DNA from: Photorhabdus luminescens subsp. luminescens
GTDB taxonomy: Bacteria; Pseudomonadota; Gammaproteobacteria; Enterobacterales; Enterobacteriaceae
Length of the DNA: 64,000 nucleotides
Assembly (NCBI RefSeq): GCF_001083805.1
Contig: NZ_JXSK01000005.1
Coordinates: forward strand, 248,001-312,000
Reading direction: 5' to 3'
This document shows, in pieces, positions 1 through 9,799 of this stretch (positions within the stretch are counted from its first letter, which is position 1; each line of letters starts with the position of its first letter). Under the pieces are notes generated by a model, which saw only the letters and a program-made list of their open reading frames with translations, made no database searches and had not been told where the DNA came from. A program made the translations under genes and the position numbers.

Positions 1-32
1 CTCCTTGAGAACAGATAGTATTTTCCGATTAA

Positions 33-146
33 GGGATTGTTCAGATAATAACACCTAGCGTTGTATTTTTAGCCTTACCTCAACATGCTGATTATGCGAC
101 GACTTTATTTGAGTACATTGACAGATATTCTGATCACGTTGGTTAG
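33..146 (+). pseudogene. Possible C-terminal remnant of an unrecognised protein
   Basis: An open stretch of 37 codons without a start, entered after a TAA at 30-32 and closed by TAG at 144-146. It reads like a folded-protein tail (hydrophobic strand, then a Tyr/Asp-rich helix) more than random AT-rich DNA. I do not recognise the family. From about 150 to 479 I see only AT-rich sequence without a convincing gene. The call is weak and rests on amino-acid character alone. Confidence 0.2.
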
Positions 147-479
147 ATTAATGGCAAGGGCCTGTAACTATTTTCTGGCCGTAAACTTACCGGCTCTGGT
201 AGATAAATTAGATATTAAAAAAAGTAATTTTAAAAGCCTATATACAAGTTCCACTATTTAACTTGAGATTTGTTTAATCGAGTATATTAGTAATTTCTGT
301 ATAGAAGTTACATATATACTAATAATAGAGTAATAGGAAAATAACATTTAATTACTATCAATGGTATTTAATGTTATCCTTATAATATTAATTTTATGAT
401 AAATAAGGCTTAATTTGTTTATCTGAGAAATATATCTCATTCATTAAATGACTTGTTTGAAAAAATATAGGAATAGTGT

Positions 480-814
480 ATGAATATTACCTTCTACAAA
501 TATCAAATGGAATATGGTTGTGAAATTAAGTGATATAGGTAGTACGATTTTACTCGAAATTGATAAATTTAAAATAAATGATAATCGAGTATTTTCGAAG
601 TGTGAATATCACAATCCTATCGGTAGCAGGAAGGATAGAACATTCTTGCATATAGTTAATATCCTGGATAAAGAAGGTAAGATACGATCAGGCATGACAG
701 ATGAGCGTAAAGAGAAAATAAGATCTTCTGTATGAAACACCAAAGGAATTATTTCTGAACGGAGTAGTTTCGGCAGCAAAGAATTATACTAAAAGTGGAG
801 ATAATAGTGATTAA
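480..814 (+). pseudogene. Frameshifted small gene of unknown function
   Basis: Three overlapping reading frames together give one plausible protein of about 110 residues. An ATG at 480 opens a 17-codon start. The frame then changes near 525-530 to the open stretch ending at the TGA of 733-735. A second change near 715-725 gives a tail ending in TAA at 812-814. Each shift point keeps lysine/glutamate-rich, soluble-protein character on both sides, which is why I read it as one broken gene. No motif or family is recognised. It lies directly upstream of a DMT exporter gene, but no functional link can be shown. Confidence 0.4.
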
Positions 815-889
815 AGATTAATTTTCAATAATAAAATTAGTCTAATATCGGAATTTTAATTTTTGGAGAAAGAAAATAATAGGTGATAT

Positions 890-1810
890 ATGTCTACATA
901 TAGTGGCGTAGTATACGGGATTATTTTTTGTCTCATCAGTGCAGCATCTGATGTGTTTGTTGCGTATTTAACGCAATCGATAAATTCAGCTATTGTTATC
1001 TTTTATTGTTTTATATCGTCTACTTTATTATTTATGATGATAAGTATTTTCAAAGGAATTGATCAATTAATTATGAAGGTCCGCAAGAACACCTTATTGG
1101 TATTAATTGTTAATGTCTCAATTCTATTAAATTGGGGAGGGTTAATCATTTCGTTGCGTTTTCTTGAACCTGCAATAGTAGGTGTGGCTTCAGTGGCTTG
1201 TGGCCCTGCGATAACTATCCTCCTCTCATCTTTTATCGATAAAGGTGAGGCAAAAACGGAGAAATTGGAAGTTGTCATATCCTGGTTAGTCCTCATTGGG
1301 GTAGGTGTGATGCTGGTAAATGTATTTTTAGGAAATAGTGGATTACCATCATCCTCAATTCAGGATAGGATTATTGGTATTGTTAGTGTGATAATCGGTG
1401 CTGTAGGAACGGTATTATACACTATTTTTTCTAAGAAATTATTCAAGGAAAAATGGCAAACATATGAGATATTGTCTGTTAGAAGTATTTTAATGGTAAT
1501 ACTTTCATTTTGTTATGTTTCAATATCCGATGTTTCTCTTAGTTTAGATAGCGAGATGATTTTTCCGATGTCGATTCTTGTTATAATTGGACATTTACTT
1601 CCAATCTATCTTGTATTGAAGACAATTAATGCCATCACCCCTCTTCATGTTTCTTTACTATTTCTACTAATACCGGTATTTACCATTCTTTTTCAATATT
1701 TTGATTCACGTATAGCTTTTTCTGTTGAAAGTCTTATCGCAGCTTCGGTTATAGTTTCTTTATTAACTATTCTTGGTGTAAGTAAGATAAAAAAAGACAA
1801 GAAGGTATAA
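890..1810 (+). CDS. DMT/EamA-family membrane transporter
   Basis: A 306-residue, strongly hydrophobic protein with about ten predicted membrane segments in two similar halves, the size and layout of drug/metabolite transporter (EamA) exporters of the inner membrane. An AGGTGA ribosome site lies just before the ATG. It is a paralogue of the exporter at 27559-28485: both share an LR-aromatic-x-EPA motif near residue 90 and an FQ-x-FDSR motif near residue 270. Since the second copy sits in a biosynthetic operon, this one may export a related small molecule, but the substrate is unknown. Low GC and broken neighbours suggest acquired DNA. Confidence 0.75.
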   Translation: MSTYSGVVYGIIFCLISAASDVFVAYLTQSINSAIVIFYCFISSTLLFMMISIFKGIDQLIMKVRKNTLLVLIVNVSILLNWGGLIISLRFLEPAIVGVASVACGPAITILLSSFIDKGEAKTEKLEVVISWLVLIGVGVMLVNVFLGNSGLPSSSIQDRIIGIVSVIIGAVGTVLYTIFSKKLFKEKWQTYEILSVRSILMVILSFCYVSISDVSLSLDSEMIFPMSILVIIGHLLPIYLVLKTINAITPLHVSLLFLLIPVFTILFQYFDSRIAFSVESLIAASVIVSLLTILGVSKIKKDKKV

Positions 1811-1820
1811 TGAGGTATAA

Positions 1821-2168
1821 ATAGATGGAATATTACGACCGATAATAGCTAAATTAGCAATAGGTTTAGGGAAAATTAGTGCTGCTGTTATGTCTATTAT
1901 TGAGTCGGGGGGGCACAAGGCTATAAAGAGATAAGTTTATACACTTATTAATCACTCCTATAATGTACGTCTGATTAATCACCGTTTTGGTTTATTTACT
2001 GCTAATAATTTCATAGCGTAATTAAAGAAATCCCCCTTTTTCTATGAAGTTGTTTTTTATGTTGATGAAGGTGATGAAATTAAAGTAACTAAAGATGGCT
2101 TTAGCCAGCTTGGTATTAATGATGGACTGATAATGGTAACGGTCGCTAATTTATTAGTTAATTATTAA
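1821..2168 (+). pseudogene. Degenerate gene with two in-frame stops
   Basis: One frame runs 116 codons from 1821 to the TAA at 2166-2168, interrupted only by two TAA codons, after residue 37 and near residue 67. The segments around both stops look like continuous protein: a Leu/Ile/Ala-rich first part, then an Asn/His-rich middle, then an acidic tail with a repeated Val/Asp pattern. No start codon with a ribosome site is visible and no family is recognised. I read it as a decayed gene of unknown function. Confidence 0.4.
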
Positions 2169-2263
2169 TGAAACCAAAAGTGATGAAAAGTAAATAAAAC
2201 TAGTAACAGGTTTTTGTATTTATTTATATTATTAGTGTTATACTTATTTGATTCACTTTTCAG

Positions 2264-2283
2264 GTGCCGACTTTATTCGGCAC
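2264..2283 (+). terminator. Short stem-loop after the degenerate gene
   Basis: A perfect 7-bp stem (GTGCCGA / TCGGCAC) with a 6-nt loop, followed after a few bases by a short T run. It could terminate transcription from the left or sit in the dppA leader. The T run is weak, so this is tentative. Confidence 0.3.
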
Positions 2284-2611
2284 ACAGCATTTTATACCAG
2301 TTATCATCTTTTCTACCGAAATAATCGTTTACTAATTAATCAAACAACCACAAATTTTGCGCACAAGTTAATGGTGATTAATACTGTCGCTATGTGCTTT
2401 TTATGGTCTTTTTGTCTGCAAAATGTGCTCATTGTCATGTTTTTGTGCTAACTATGTTAATTATTAGTTTCCTTTGTGTTCTTCTATTGTTGATGGCATC
2501 TGTTGAGATCTTATTGACGCAAGAGACAACAGTTGTTTAATTGATAAGCTGAAAATAATAAACAAAATCTAAACAGCGCAGTTTCTGACAGGAAGTGCAG
2601 ATTCTGGCTGT

Positions 2612-2628
2612 ACACAACAACACCACAA
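2612..2628 (+). promoter_or_regulatory. Candidate GcvB sRNA target in the dppA leader
   Basis: A C/A-rich stretch, ACACAACAACACCACAA, lies 16 to 32 nt upstream of the dppA ATG. In enteric bacteria the GcvB small RNA represses dppA by pairing its G/U-rich R1 region with exactly this type of sequence. The element and its position are seen; regulation here is inferred from E. coli and Salmonella. The rest of 2169-2611 is AT-rich leader or promoter DNA with no convincing gene. Confidence 0.55.
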
Positions 2629-2643
2629 ATGGAGTGCAAGAAA

Positions 2644-4251
2644 ATGACAACTTTCTCTAAAGGGGCGAAGTTATTGAAGCTAGGGGTCAGCTTAGTTGCA
2701 TTGGCAGTCACCGCCAGCGTTCAGGCAAAAACATTGGTTTACTGTTCCGAAGGCTCACCGGAAGGCTTTAATCCACAACTGTTCACCGCTGGCACAACTT
2801 ATGATGCCAGCTCCAGACCACTGTATAACCGTTTGGTTGAGTTCAAAACAGGTACAACTGAAATTATCCCGAGCCTGGCTGAAAAATGGGATATTAGCGA
2901 TGACGGTAAAGTTTACACTTTTCATCTGCGTAAAGGTGTTAAGTGGCACGATAACAAAGACTTCAAACCAAGCCGAGAATTTAATGCTGATGATGTGATC
3001 TACACTTTCATGCGGCAAAAAGATACAAACCACCCATACCACAAGGTGTCAGGCGGCAGCTATGAATATTTCATCGGCATGGGTATGAGTGAGATAATCA
3101 ATAAGGTTGAAAAAGTAGACGATTATACAGTCAGGATTGAACTGAATCGCCCGGAAGCACCATTCCTGGCTGACTTAGGCATGGATTTCGCCTCTATTAT
3201 GTCAGCAGAATATGCAGATAAGATGATGAAAGCCGGTACGCCGGAGAAAGTCGATCTGAATCCAATTGGTACAGGCCCGTTCCAGTTGGTGCAATATCAG
3301 AAAGATTCTCGCATTCTGTATAAAGCCTTCAAAGAATACTGGGGAGATAAAGCCAAAGTTGACCGGTTGGTCTTCTCTATTACCCCTGATGCTTCTGTGC
3401 GTTATGCAAAACTACAAAAAAATGAATGCCAGATTATGCCATATCCAAATCCGGCAGATATTGCTCGCATGAAACAGGATAAAGATATTGTTTTGTTGGA
3501 GCAGCCTGGTCTGAATGTCGGTTATGTCGCTTTCAACGTCACTAAAAAGCCATTGGATAACGTTAAAGTTCGTCAGGCGTTGACGATGGCAGTCAATAAA
3601 GACGCTATCGTTGAAGCGGTTTATCAGGGCGCTGGTCAGAAAGCCAAAAATCTGATCCCACCAACCATGTGGGGTTACGACAATGATCTTAAAGATTATC
3701 AGTACGATCCGGAAAAAGCGAAACAGCTTCTAAAAGAAGCAGGGATGGGAAGTGGTTTTACCATTGATCTGTGGGCAATGCCCGTACAGCGTCCATACAA
3801 CCCGAATGCTCGTCGTATGGCTGAAATGGTCCAGGCTGACTGGGCAAAAATTGGTGTTAAAGCCAAAATTGTTAGCTATGAATGGGGGGAATATTTGAAG
3901 CGAGCTAAAGACGGCGAGCACCAAATTGTGATGATGGGCTGGACGGGAGACAATGGTGATCCAGATAACTTCTTCGCAACCCTATTTAGCTGTGCAGCCA
4001 AAGATCAAGGTTCTAACTACTCTAAGTGGTGTTACAAACCGTTTGAAGATGCCATTCAGCCAGCACGAATCGTTGCTGATCACGCCAAACGTGTCGAGCT
4101 TTACAAACAGGCGCAGGTTGTGATGCACGAACAGGTCCCGGCACTGATTGTAGCTCACTCCACGGTTTATGAACCGATTCGTAAAGAGGTCAAAGGTTAC
4201 GTCGTTGATCCTCTGGGCAGACATATTTTCAGTAACGTGTCTCTCGAATAA
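2644..4251 (+). CDS. dppA: Periplasmic dipeptide-binding protein DppA
   Basis: Solute-binding subunit of the Dpp ABC importer; it captures di- and tripeptides in the periplasm. The 535-residue product has the E. coli length and follows E. coli DppA closely throughout, including the TLVYCSEGSPEGFNPQLF start of the mature protein and the GWTGDNGDPDNF region. A signal peptide (Lys-rich start, hydrophobic core, cleavage after VQA near residue 28) is clear. I chose ATG 2644 rather than the in-frame ATG at 2629 because GGAG at 2631-2634 is then well spaced, and the length matches. It is first in dppABCDF, with a 212-bp gap and hairpins before dppB, which fits its higher expression. Confidence 0.97.
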   Translation: MTTFSKGAKLLKLGVSLVALAVTASVQAKTLVYCSEGSPEGFNPQLFTAGTTYDASSRPLYNRLVEFKTGTTEIIPSLAEKWDISDDGKVYTFHLRKGVKWHDNKDFKPSREFNADDVIYTFMRQKDTNHPYHKVSGGSYEYFIGMGMSEIINKVEKVDDYTVRIELNRPEAPFLADLGMDFASIMSAEYADKMMKAGTPEKVDLNPIGTGPFQLVQYQKDSRILYKAFKEYWGDKAKVDRLVFSITPDASVRYAKLQKNECQIMPYPNPADIARMKQDKDIVLLEQPGLNVGYVAFNVTKKPLDNVKVRQALTMAVNKDAIVEAVYQGAGQKAKNLIPPTMWGYDNDLKDYQYDPEKAKQLLKEAGMGSGFTIDLWAMPVQRPYNPNARRMAEMVQADWAKIGVKAKIVSYEWGEYLKRAKDGEHQIVMMGWTGDNGDPDNFFATLFSCAAKDQGSNYSKWCYKPFEDAIQPARIVADHAKRVELYKQAQVVMHEQVPALIVAHSTVYEPIRKEVKGYVVDPLGRHIFSNVSLE

Positions 4252-4276
4252 TCCTGTTCTTGCTTTGTTGTGATAT

Positions 4277-4315
4277 GCCATCTTCCTGATCTTTAACCGA
4301 AGATGGCGGTTTTCT
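4277..4315 (+). terminator. dppA-dppB intergenic stem-loop with T-rich tail
   Basis: A perfect 9-bp stem (GCCATCTTC / GAAGATGGC, 4277-4285 with 4299-4307) is followed by GGTTTTCT. A second hairpin (AAGGGGG / CCCCCTT) lies at 4386-4407. Together they probably act as a partial terminator and 3'-end stabiliser, so that the binding protein is made in excess over the membrane and ATPase subunits. Confidence 0.65.
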
Positions 4316-4463
4316 CCAGGCAGTTATAACCGGCGGAAAACTAGCAAGAAAAGTAGAGGCAAGATGTTTATTACATTGTGAGCCAAAGGGGGAAAGTCCT
4401 CCCCCTTATCAAGCCAAACGGCCTGAGAGCTGTAACCGGCATTTAAAAAAGAGAGTTTGGGAT

Positions 4464-5483
4464 ATGTTGCAGTTCATACTCCGACGTCTGGGGTTGGTAA
4501 TCCCAACGTTTATTGGCATTACTTTACTGACTTTTGCTTTTGTCCATATGATCCCCGGCGACCCGGTGACCATTATGGCCGGGGAACGTGGAATATCGGC
4601 TGAGCGCTATGCTCAGGTAATGGCTGAAATGGGGCTGGATAAGCCACTCTGGCAGCAATATTTTCATTATGTAGGCAATGTGTTACATGGCGATCTTGGT
4701 ATCTCCATGAAAAGCCGTATCTCTGTGTGGGAAGAGTTTGTTCCCCGTTTCAAGGCAACTCTTGAACTGGGGATGTGCGCCATGCTGTTCGCGATTGCTG
4801 TCGGTATTCCCGTTGGCGTCCTCGCGGCGGTAAAACGCGGTTCTGTTTTTGATCATACTGCGATAGGTATTTCCCTAACGGGATACTCCATGCCGATCTT
4901 CTGGTGGGGGATCATGTTGATCATGCTGGTTTCTGTCCAGTTGGATCTAACGCCGGTATCCGGGCGAATAAGCGACAGTGTTTTCCTTGACGACAGTTAT
5001 CCGCTGACGGGCTTTATGCTAATCGACACACTATTCTGGGGTGAAGCCGGTGATTTTAAAGACGCGGTGATGCATATCATTTTGCCTGCCGTTGTCTTGG
5101 GGACGATTCCACTGGCGGTGATTGTCCGTATGACCCGCTCTTCTATGCTGGAAGTACTAGGTGAAGATTATATCCGTACTGCACGCGCTAAAGGCTTGAG
5201 CCGTATTCGTGTGATTGTGGTCCATGCGCTTCGCAACGCATTGCTGCCGGTTGTAACCGTTATCGGCTTGCAGGTGGGCATGATGCTGGCGGGGGCGATC
5301 CTGACTGAAACTATCTTCTCTTGGCCGGGGCTTGGACGCTGGCTGATCGACGCCCTTCAACGCCGGGATTATCCGGTGGTGCAAGGCGGCGTATTACTGG
5401 TAGCGATCATGATCATCTTGGTTAACCTGATAGTTGACTTGCTATACGGCATCGTTAACCCGCGTATCCGGCATAAGAAATAG
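4464..5483 (+). CDS. dppB: Dipeptide ABC transporter permease DppB
   Basis: Inner-membrane permease of the Dpp importer. The product has 339 residues, the same as E. coli DppB, with a nearly identical N-terminus (MLQFILRRLGLVIPTFIGIT) and C-terminus (NPRIRHKK). Six membrane segments and the cytoplasmic EAA-type loop (RTARAKGL around residue 235), which docks to the ATPases, are visible. It partners with DppC and is energised by DppD/DppF. dppC starts 10 bp after its stop. Confidence 0.97.
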   Translation: MLQFILRRLGLVIPTFIGITLLTFAFVHMIPGDPVTIMAGERGISAERYAQVMAEMGLDKPLWQQYFHYVGNVLHGDLGISMKSRISVWEEFVPRFKATLELGMCAMLFAIAVGIPVGVLAAVKRGSVFDHTAIGISLTGYSMPIFWWGIMLIMLVSVQLDLTPVSGRISDSVFLDDSYPLTGFMLIDTLFWGEAGDFKDAVMHIILPAVVLGTIPLAVIVRMTRSSMLEVLGEDYIRTARAKGLSRIRVIVVHALRNALLPVVTVIGLQVGMMLAGAILTETIFSWPGLGRWLIDALQRRDYPVVQGGVLLVAIMIILVNLIVDLLYGIVNPRIRHKK

Positions 5484-5493
5484 GGAGTGTATT

Positions 5494-6393
5494 ATGTCTC
5501 AAGTGACTGAGCTTGCAAGCGGTGTGCCTAAAATTATGACGCCGATGCAGGAGTTTTGGTATTACTTTAAGCGCAATAAAGGGGCTGTTGTTGGTCTGGT
5601 TTATATTGTGCTGATGTTATTGGTTGCTCTGTTGGCGGGGGTACTGGCTCCACACAGTGCGGCTGAACAATTCCGCGATTCTTTGCTGATGCCGCCGGTA
5701 TGGCAGGATGGAGGAAGTTGGCAGTTTATTTTGGGTACTGATGATGTTGGACGTGATTTACTTTCACGTCTGATGTATGGCGCCCGGCTTTCACTACTGG
5801 TAGGTTGTCTGGTGGTGGTGCTATCCCTGTTGATGGGGGTTGTTCTGGGTGTGCTGGCGGGTTATTTCGGTGGTGTGGTGGATATCATCATCATGCGTAT
5901 CGTTGATATTATGCTGGCATTGCCAAGCCTGTTGCTGGCTTTGGTGCTGGTAGCGATCTTTGGGCCATCCATTGTCAATGCTTCACTGGCGTTGACCTTT
6001 GTGTCTCTGCCGCATTACATCCGCTTAACTCGTGCTGCGGTATTAGTCGAAGTTAACCGTGATTATGTGACGGCTTCACAAGTGGCGGGGGCGGGTTCCA
6101 TGCGCCAGATGTTTATCAATATTCTGCCTAACTGTCTGGCGCCGCTGATTGTGCAGGCTTCTCTGGGTTTTTCTAATGCCATTCTTGATATGGCTGCTTT
6201 GGGTTTTCTGGGGATGGGGGCGCAGCCGCCCACGCCGGAATGGGGAACAATGCTGTCTGATGTATTGCAGTTTGCGCAAAGCGCCTGGTGGGTGGTGACA
6301 TTCCCAGGGGTGGCGATTCTGTTGACAGTGTTGGCGTTTAACCTGATGGGTGACGGTTTGCGTGATGCGCTTGATCCTAAACTCAAACAGTAG
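5494..6393 (+). CDS. dppC: Dipeptide ABC transporter permease DppC
   Basis: Second permease of the Dpp importer, 299 residues against 300 in E. coli. The start is ATG 5494 (MSQVTE, as in E. coli) behind a GGGAGTG site; longer in-frame starts inside dppB are not needed. It has an N-terminal OppC-type cytoplasmic segment, a first membrane helix near residue 30 and a binding-protein-dependent permease core with an EAA loop (VNRDYVTASQVAGAG). The C-terminus DALDPKLKQ is that of the E. coli protein. Confidence 0.97.
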   Translation: MSQVTELASGVPKIMTPMQEFWYYFKRNKGAVVGLVYIVLMLLVALLAGVLAPHSAAEQFRDSLLMPPVWQDGGSWQFILGTDDVGRDLLSRLMYGARLSLLVGCLVVVLSLLMGVVLGVLAGYFGGVVDIIIMRIVDIMLALPSLLLALVLVAIFGPSIVNASLALTFVSLPHYIRLTRAAVLVEVNRDYVTASQVAGAGSMRQMFINILPNCLAPLIVQASLGFSNAILDMAALGFLGMGAQPPTPEWGTMLSDVLQFAQSAWWVVTFPGVAILLTVLAFNLMGDGLRDALDPKLKQ

Positions 6394-6405
6394 TGAGGTG
6401 GCGAA

Positions 6406-7386
6406 ATGGCACTGTTAAATGTAGAAAAATTATCGGTTCACTTCGGGGACGAAGAGGCGCCGTTCCGCGCCGTTGACCGCATCAGTTACCGGGTTGAGCA
6501 AGGGCAGGTTGTTGGGATTGTCGGAGAGTCTGGTTCAGGTAAATCGGTCAGTTCATTGGCTGTAATGGGACTGATTGATTATCCGGGTAGAGTGATGGCT
6601 GACAAGTTGGAATTTAACCAGCGTGATCTGACCAAAATTTCCGAACAAGAACGCCGACAATTAGTTGGTGCGGAAGTGGCAATGATCTTCCAAGATCCGA
6701 TGACCAGCTTGAATCCCTGTTATACCGTTGGGTTTCAGATTATGGAAGCACTAAAAGTGCATCAAGGCGGTAATCGTCGTACTCGCCGCCAGCGAGCGAT
6801 TGATCTGTTGACCTTGGTGGGTATCCCTGATCCTGCATCACGTCTGGATGTGTATCCGCATCAATTATCAGGTGGTATGAGTCAACGGGTGATGATCGCA
6901 ATGGCGATTGCCTGTCGGCCCAAGTTATTGATTGCTGATGAACCGACAACGGCTTTGGATGTCACCATTCAGGCGCAGGTTATTGAACTGTTGTTGGAGT
7001 TGCAACAACGGGAAAATATGGCGCTGGTATTAATCACCCATGACTTAGCATTAGTGGCAGAAGCTGCTCATCACATTATCGTGATGTATGCCGGGCAGGT
7101 AGTGGAATCAGGTAAAGCATTGGAGATCTTCCGTGCGCCACGCCATCCCTATACTCAGGCCCTACTTAGAGCATTACCTGAATTTGCCGCGGATAAATCC
7201 CGTCTTGCTTCTTTGCCGGGCGTTGTACCGGGGAAATATGACCGGCCCATTGGTTGCTTGCTGAATCCGCGTTGTCCCTATGCCGAGAAACATTGTCGTC
7301 AGAAGGAGCCTGAATTAAGAACGGTGGGGGAACGTCAGGTGAAATGTCATATGCCGTTGGATGATGCAGGGAGACCGACAGTATGA
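6406..7386 (+). CDS. dppD: Dipeptide ABC transporter ATPase DppD
   Basis: Cytoplasmic ATPase subunit of the Dpp importer, 326 residues. Walker A is GESGSGKS near residue 40, the signature is LSGGMSQR near residue 150, Walker B is [12 protein letters not shown], and the H-loop is ITHD. The C-terminal oligopeptide-transporter domain has the Cys-rich motif [14 protein letters not shown], which binds an iron-sulfur cluster in some DppD/OppD homologues. The ATG follows a GAGGTG site 12 bp after dppC. Its stop overlaps the dppF start (ATGA), indicating coupled translation. Confidence 0.96.
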   Translation: MALLNVEKLSVHFGDEEAPFRAVDRISYRVEQGQVVGIVGESGSGKSVSSLAVMGLIDYPGRVMADKLEFNQRDLTKISEQERRQLVGAEVAMIFQDPMTSLNPCYTVGFQIMEALKVHQGGNRRTRRQRAIDLLTLVGIPDPASRLDVYPHQLSGGMSQRVMIAMAIACRPKLLIADEPTTALDVTIQAQVIELLLELQQRENMALVLITHDLALVAEAAHHIIVMYAGQVVESGKALEIFRAPRHPYTQALLRALPEFAADKSRLASLPGVVPGKYDRPIGCLLNPRCPYAEKHCRQKEPELRTVGERQVKCHMPLDDAGRPTV

Positions 7387-8402
7387 GTGAACCTACTTAT
7401 CAGGCGCGGGAGACATCAACGGCGCCGTTATTGAAAGCAACAGAGCTGAAAAAATATTACCCAATCAAAGGGGGGCTATTCTCACCCGCGCGTACGGTAA
7501 AAGCATTGGATGGCATCTCTTTCGAACTGGAGAGAGGAAAAACGCTGGCAGTTGTGGGTGAATCGGGGTGTGGTAAATCTACCCTGGGACGATTGTTGAC
7601 GATGATTGAAAAACCAACCGATGGTGAGCTCTATTATCAGGGGCAAGATCTGCTGGTACCCAATAAAGCAGCCGAAAAACTGCGCCGTCAGAAAATCCAG
7701 ATTGTGTTCCAAAATCCTTATGGTTCACTTAATCCGCGTAAGAAAGTTGGTCAGATCCTGGAAGAACCTCTGCGGATCAATACCAAGTTGAGCGCACAGG
7801 AACGTAAAGAGAAAGTGTTGCAGATGATGGAAAAAGTGGGGCTGAAAACTGAACACTACGGCCGTTATCCGCACATGTTCTCTGGTGGTCAACGGCAACG
7901 GATTGCGATTGCTCGTGGTTTAATGTTGGACCCGGATGTGGTGATTGCAGACGAACCCGTTTCCGCGTTGGATGTCTCGGTGCGGGCGCAGGTGCTGAAC
8001 CTGATGATGGATTTGCAGCAAGAGTTGGGGCTTTCTTATGTCTTTATCTCCCATGACTTATCTGTGGTTGAACATATCGCTGATGAAGTGATGGTGATGT
8101 ACCTTGGTCGTTGTGTGGAAAAAGGCAGTAAGGAGATGATTTTCAGTAACCCTCGTCATCCCTATACACAGGCGTTATTATCAGCAACGCCAAGGCTGAA
8201 CCCTGAATTACGCCGTGAGCGGATAAAGTTGACCGGCGAATTGCCAAGCCCGATGAATCCACCACCCGGTTGCGCATTTGCAGCGCGTTGCCGTCGGGCG
8301 CTTAGCGTTTGTACCCAGCTTCAACCAAAACTGAATCAATATGGTAATCAACTGATTGCTTGTTTTGCGGTTGATCAGGATGAAAATGTTGCGGTGGAAT
8401 AA
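7383..8402 (+). CDS. dppF: Dipeptide ABC transporter ATPase DppF
   Basis: Second ATPase of the Dpp importer, 339 residues. It has Walker [10 protein letters not shown] near residue 60, signature FSGGQRQR, Walker [13 protein letters not shown] and H-loop ISHD. The C-terminal region contains the oligopeptide-transporter Cys motif ([15 protein letters not shown]). It begins inside the dppD stop codon and ends the operon; an ERIC element follows 10 bp after the stop. Confidence 0.96.
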   Translation: MSEPTYQARETSTAPLLKATELKKYYPIKGGLFSPARTVKALDGISFELERGKTLAVVGESGCGKSTLGRLLTMIEKPTDGELYYQGQDLLVPNKAAEKLRRQKIQIVFQNPYGSLNPRKKVGQILEEPLRINTKLSAQERKEKVLQMMEKVGLKTEHYGRYPHMFSGGQRQRIAIARGLMLDPDVVIADEPVSALDVSVRAQVLNLMMDLQQELGLSYVFISHDLSVVEHIADEVMVMYLGRCVEKGSKEMIFSNPRHPYTQALLSATPRLNPELRRERIKLTGELPSPMNPPPGCAFAARCRRALSVCTQLQPKLNQYGNQLIACFAVDQDENVAVE

Positions 8403-8412
8403 TTAGTTAAGC

Positions 8413-8539
8413 TATACCTAATAGATTTCGAGTTGCAGCGCGGCGGCAAGTGAACGAATCCCCAGGAGCATAGATGACTATGTGACTGGGGTGAGTGAAA
8501 GCAGCCAACAAAGCAGCAGCTTGAAAGATGAAGGGTATA
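8413..8539 (+). repeat. ERIC/IRU element, copy 1 (127 bp)
   Basis: Exactly 127 bp from TATACC to GGTATA, containing the hallmark ERIC core GAATCCCCAGGAGC and GTGACTGGGGTGAGTGA. It forms a long imperfect hairpin. It lies 10 bp after dppF, so it would be transcribed at the 3' end of the dpp mRNA. Between it and 8794 I see only AT-rich intergenic DNA. Confidence 0.93.
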
Positions 8540-8794
8540 ATAACTTTTAAGGATGGTGGGTAGTTTCACCATCCTTAATTTCCCATAATAGCGTTGGTAT
8601 AAACGCTATTTTCTGATTTCCCCTTTCAAATGCGAGCTGAGGCAACTCATTCATTACACGTATAAAAATCCTTGATGGGATGAAATATCCATTTTCTGGG
8701 ACGGAATGCTTACCCTGTAAATATTCTTATGATTTATATTCTAAAGGAGAGAATTCATCATTATTTGACATTGAGTCGTCAGGGAGAGTCATGT

Positions 8795-9766
8795 ATGAAA
8801 AGTTTTGAGAAAATACCTCATATTGACCTTGCGCCGATATTTACCCATACAGATACGGGATTATTGTCAGTTGCTGATCAAGTTCGCCAAATATATACAA
8901 ATGTGGGGTTTGCTTACCTTATTAATCACGGCATATCAGAAGATTTAGTACAAGCCGCTTTTCAGGCAGCAAGAGATTTCCACAATTTACCACTGAATAA
9001 AAAATTAAAAATTCGTCAAAATAAGTTCTTTCGGGGTTATATGCCTAGGAAAGCATCTCGATTTGAATTATCTACTTTGGAAAAAGCAAGTAAGCCTAAT
9101 CAAAGTGAGGCATTTATTATTGCTAATGAAGTATCGGAGGAGAGTGAAGATTTTAAACTAGAACAAAACTTAGCTGGCCCAAATCAATGGCCTGAAGATA
9201 TGCCGGAGTTTAAGGAGACGATCACTACATACTATAAATCTATGCAGGCTTTGGCGAAACGGATGGTACAAGTTTTTGCAATGGCGTTCGGCCTAAGCCC
9301 CGATGCATTAGATAATTATTTCAGGGAACCGACTATCTTCTTGAGGCTTCAATATTACCCGGAACAGCCAGACATCATTCCTGAAGACCAATATGGCATT
9401 GCCCCGCATACGGATTATGGATTTTTGACCTTATTAGCACAAGATACGGTTGGGGGACTGCAAGTCAAGAATCAAGAGGGAGCATGGATTGATGTTCCAC
9501 CTGAACCGGGTTCTTTTATTCTAAATAGTGGAGATATGATCAAGTGGATGACTAATGATAACTTTATTTCTACTCCCCACCGGGTAATAAATCGCTCTGG
9601 AAAGAAACGGTATGCTATCCCTTTCTTTTTTGAGCCAAGTATGCATGCTGAAATAGCTCCATTAGATATATTTAAGGATGCTAATAATCCAGCAAAATAT
9701 CCTCGTATTGAGTATGCAGATCATCTTATGACGAGAATAAAGTCGAATTACAGTATTGGTGCTTAG
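8795..9766 (+). CDS. Fe(II)/2-oxoglutarate oxygenase, isopenicillin-N-synthase-like
   Basis: A 323-residue non-haem iron oxygenase with the N-terminal DIOX_N domain (DLAPIF, then YLINHGI) and the catalytic 2OG-FeII domain. Iron ligands are H205 and D207 (HTDYGFLTLL) and H262 (TPHRVIN). The 2-oxoglutarate arginine is R272, but the usual RxS motif reads RYA here, so cosubstrate binding may differ. ATG 8795 was chosen because AGGGAGAG precedes it and family members begin just before the IDLAPI strand. It lies 33 bp upstream of a cyclodipeptide synthase gene, so the likely substrate is a cyclodipeptide (hydroxylation or desaturation). That role is inferred from context. Confidence 0.85.
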   Translation: MKSFEKIPHIDLAPIFTHTDTGLLSVADQVRQIYTNVGFAYLINHGISEDLVQAAFQAARDFHNLPLNKKLKIRQNKFFRGYMPRKASRFELSTLEKASKPNQSEAFIIANEVSEESEDFKLEQNLAGPNQWPEDMPEFKETITTYYKSMQALAKRMVQVFAMAFGLSPDALDNYFREPTIFLRLQYYPEQPDIIPEDQYGIAPHTDYGFLTLLAQDTVGGLQVKNQEGAWIDVPPEPGSFILNSGDMIKWMTNDNFISTPHRVINRSGKKRYAIPFFFEPSMHAEIAPLDIFKDANNPAKYPRIEYADHLMTRIKSNYSIGA

Positions 9767-9799
9767 GAAATAATAAAGCTTCAATTTGGAGGCAAGAAT

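Noticed and set aside
2248-2451. 67-codon gene upstream of dppA
   Set aside because: No ribosome site, starts in a hairpin region, and lies in the expected dppA promoter/leader zone.
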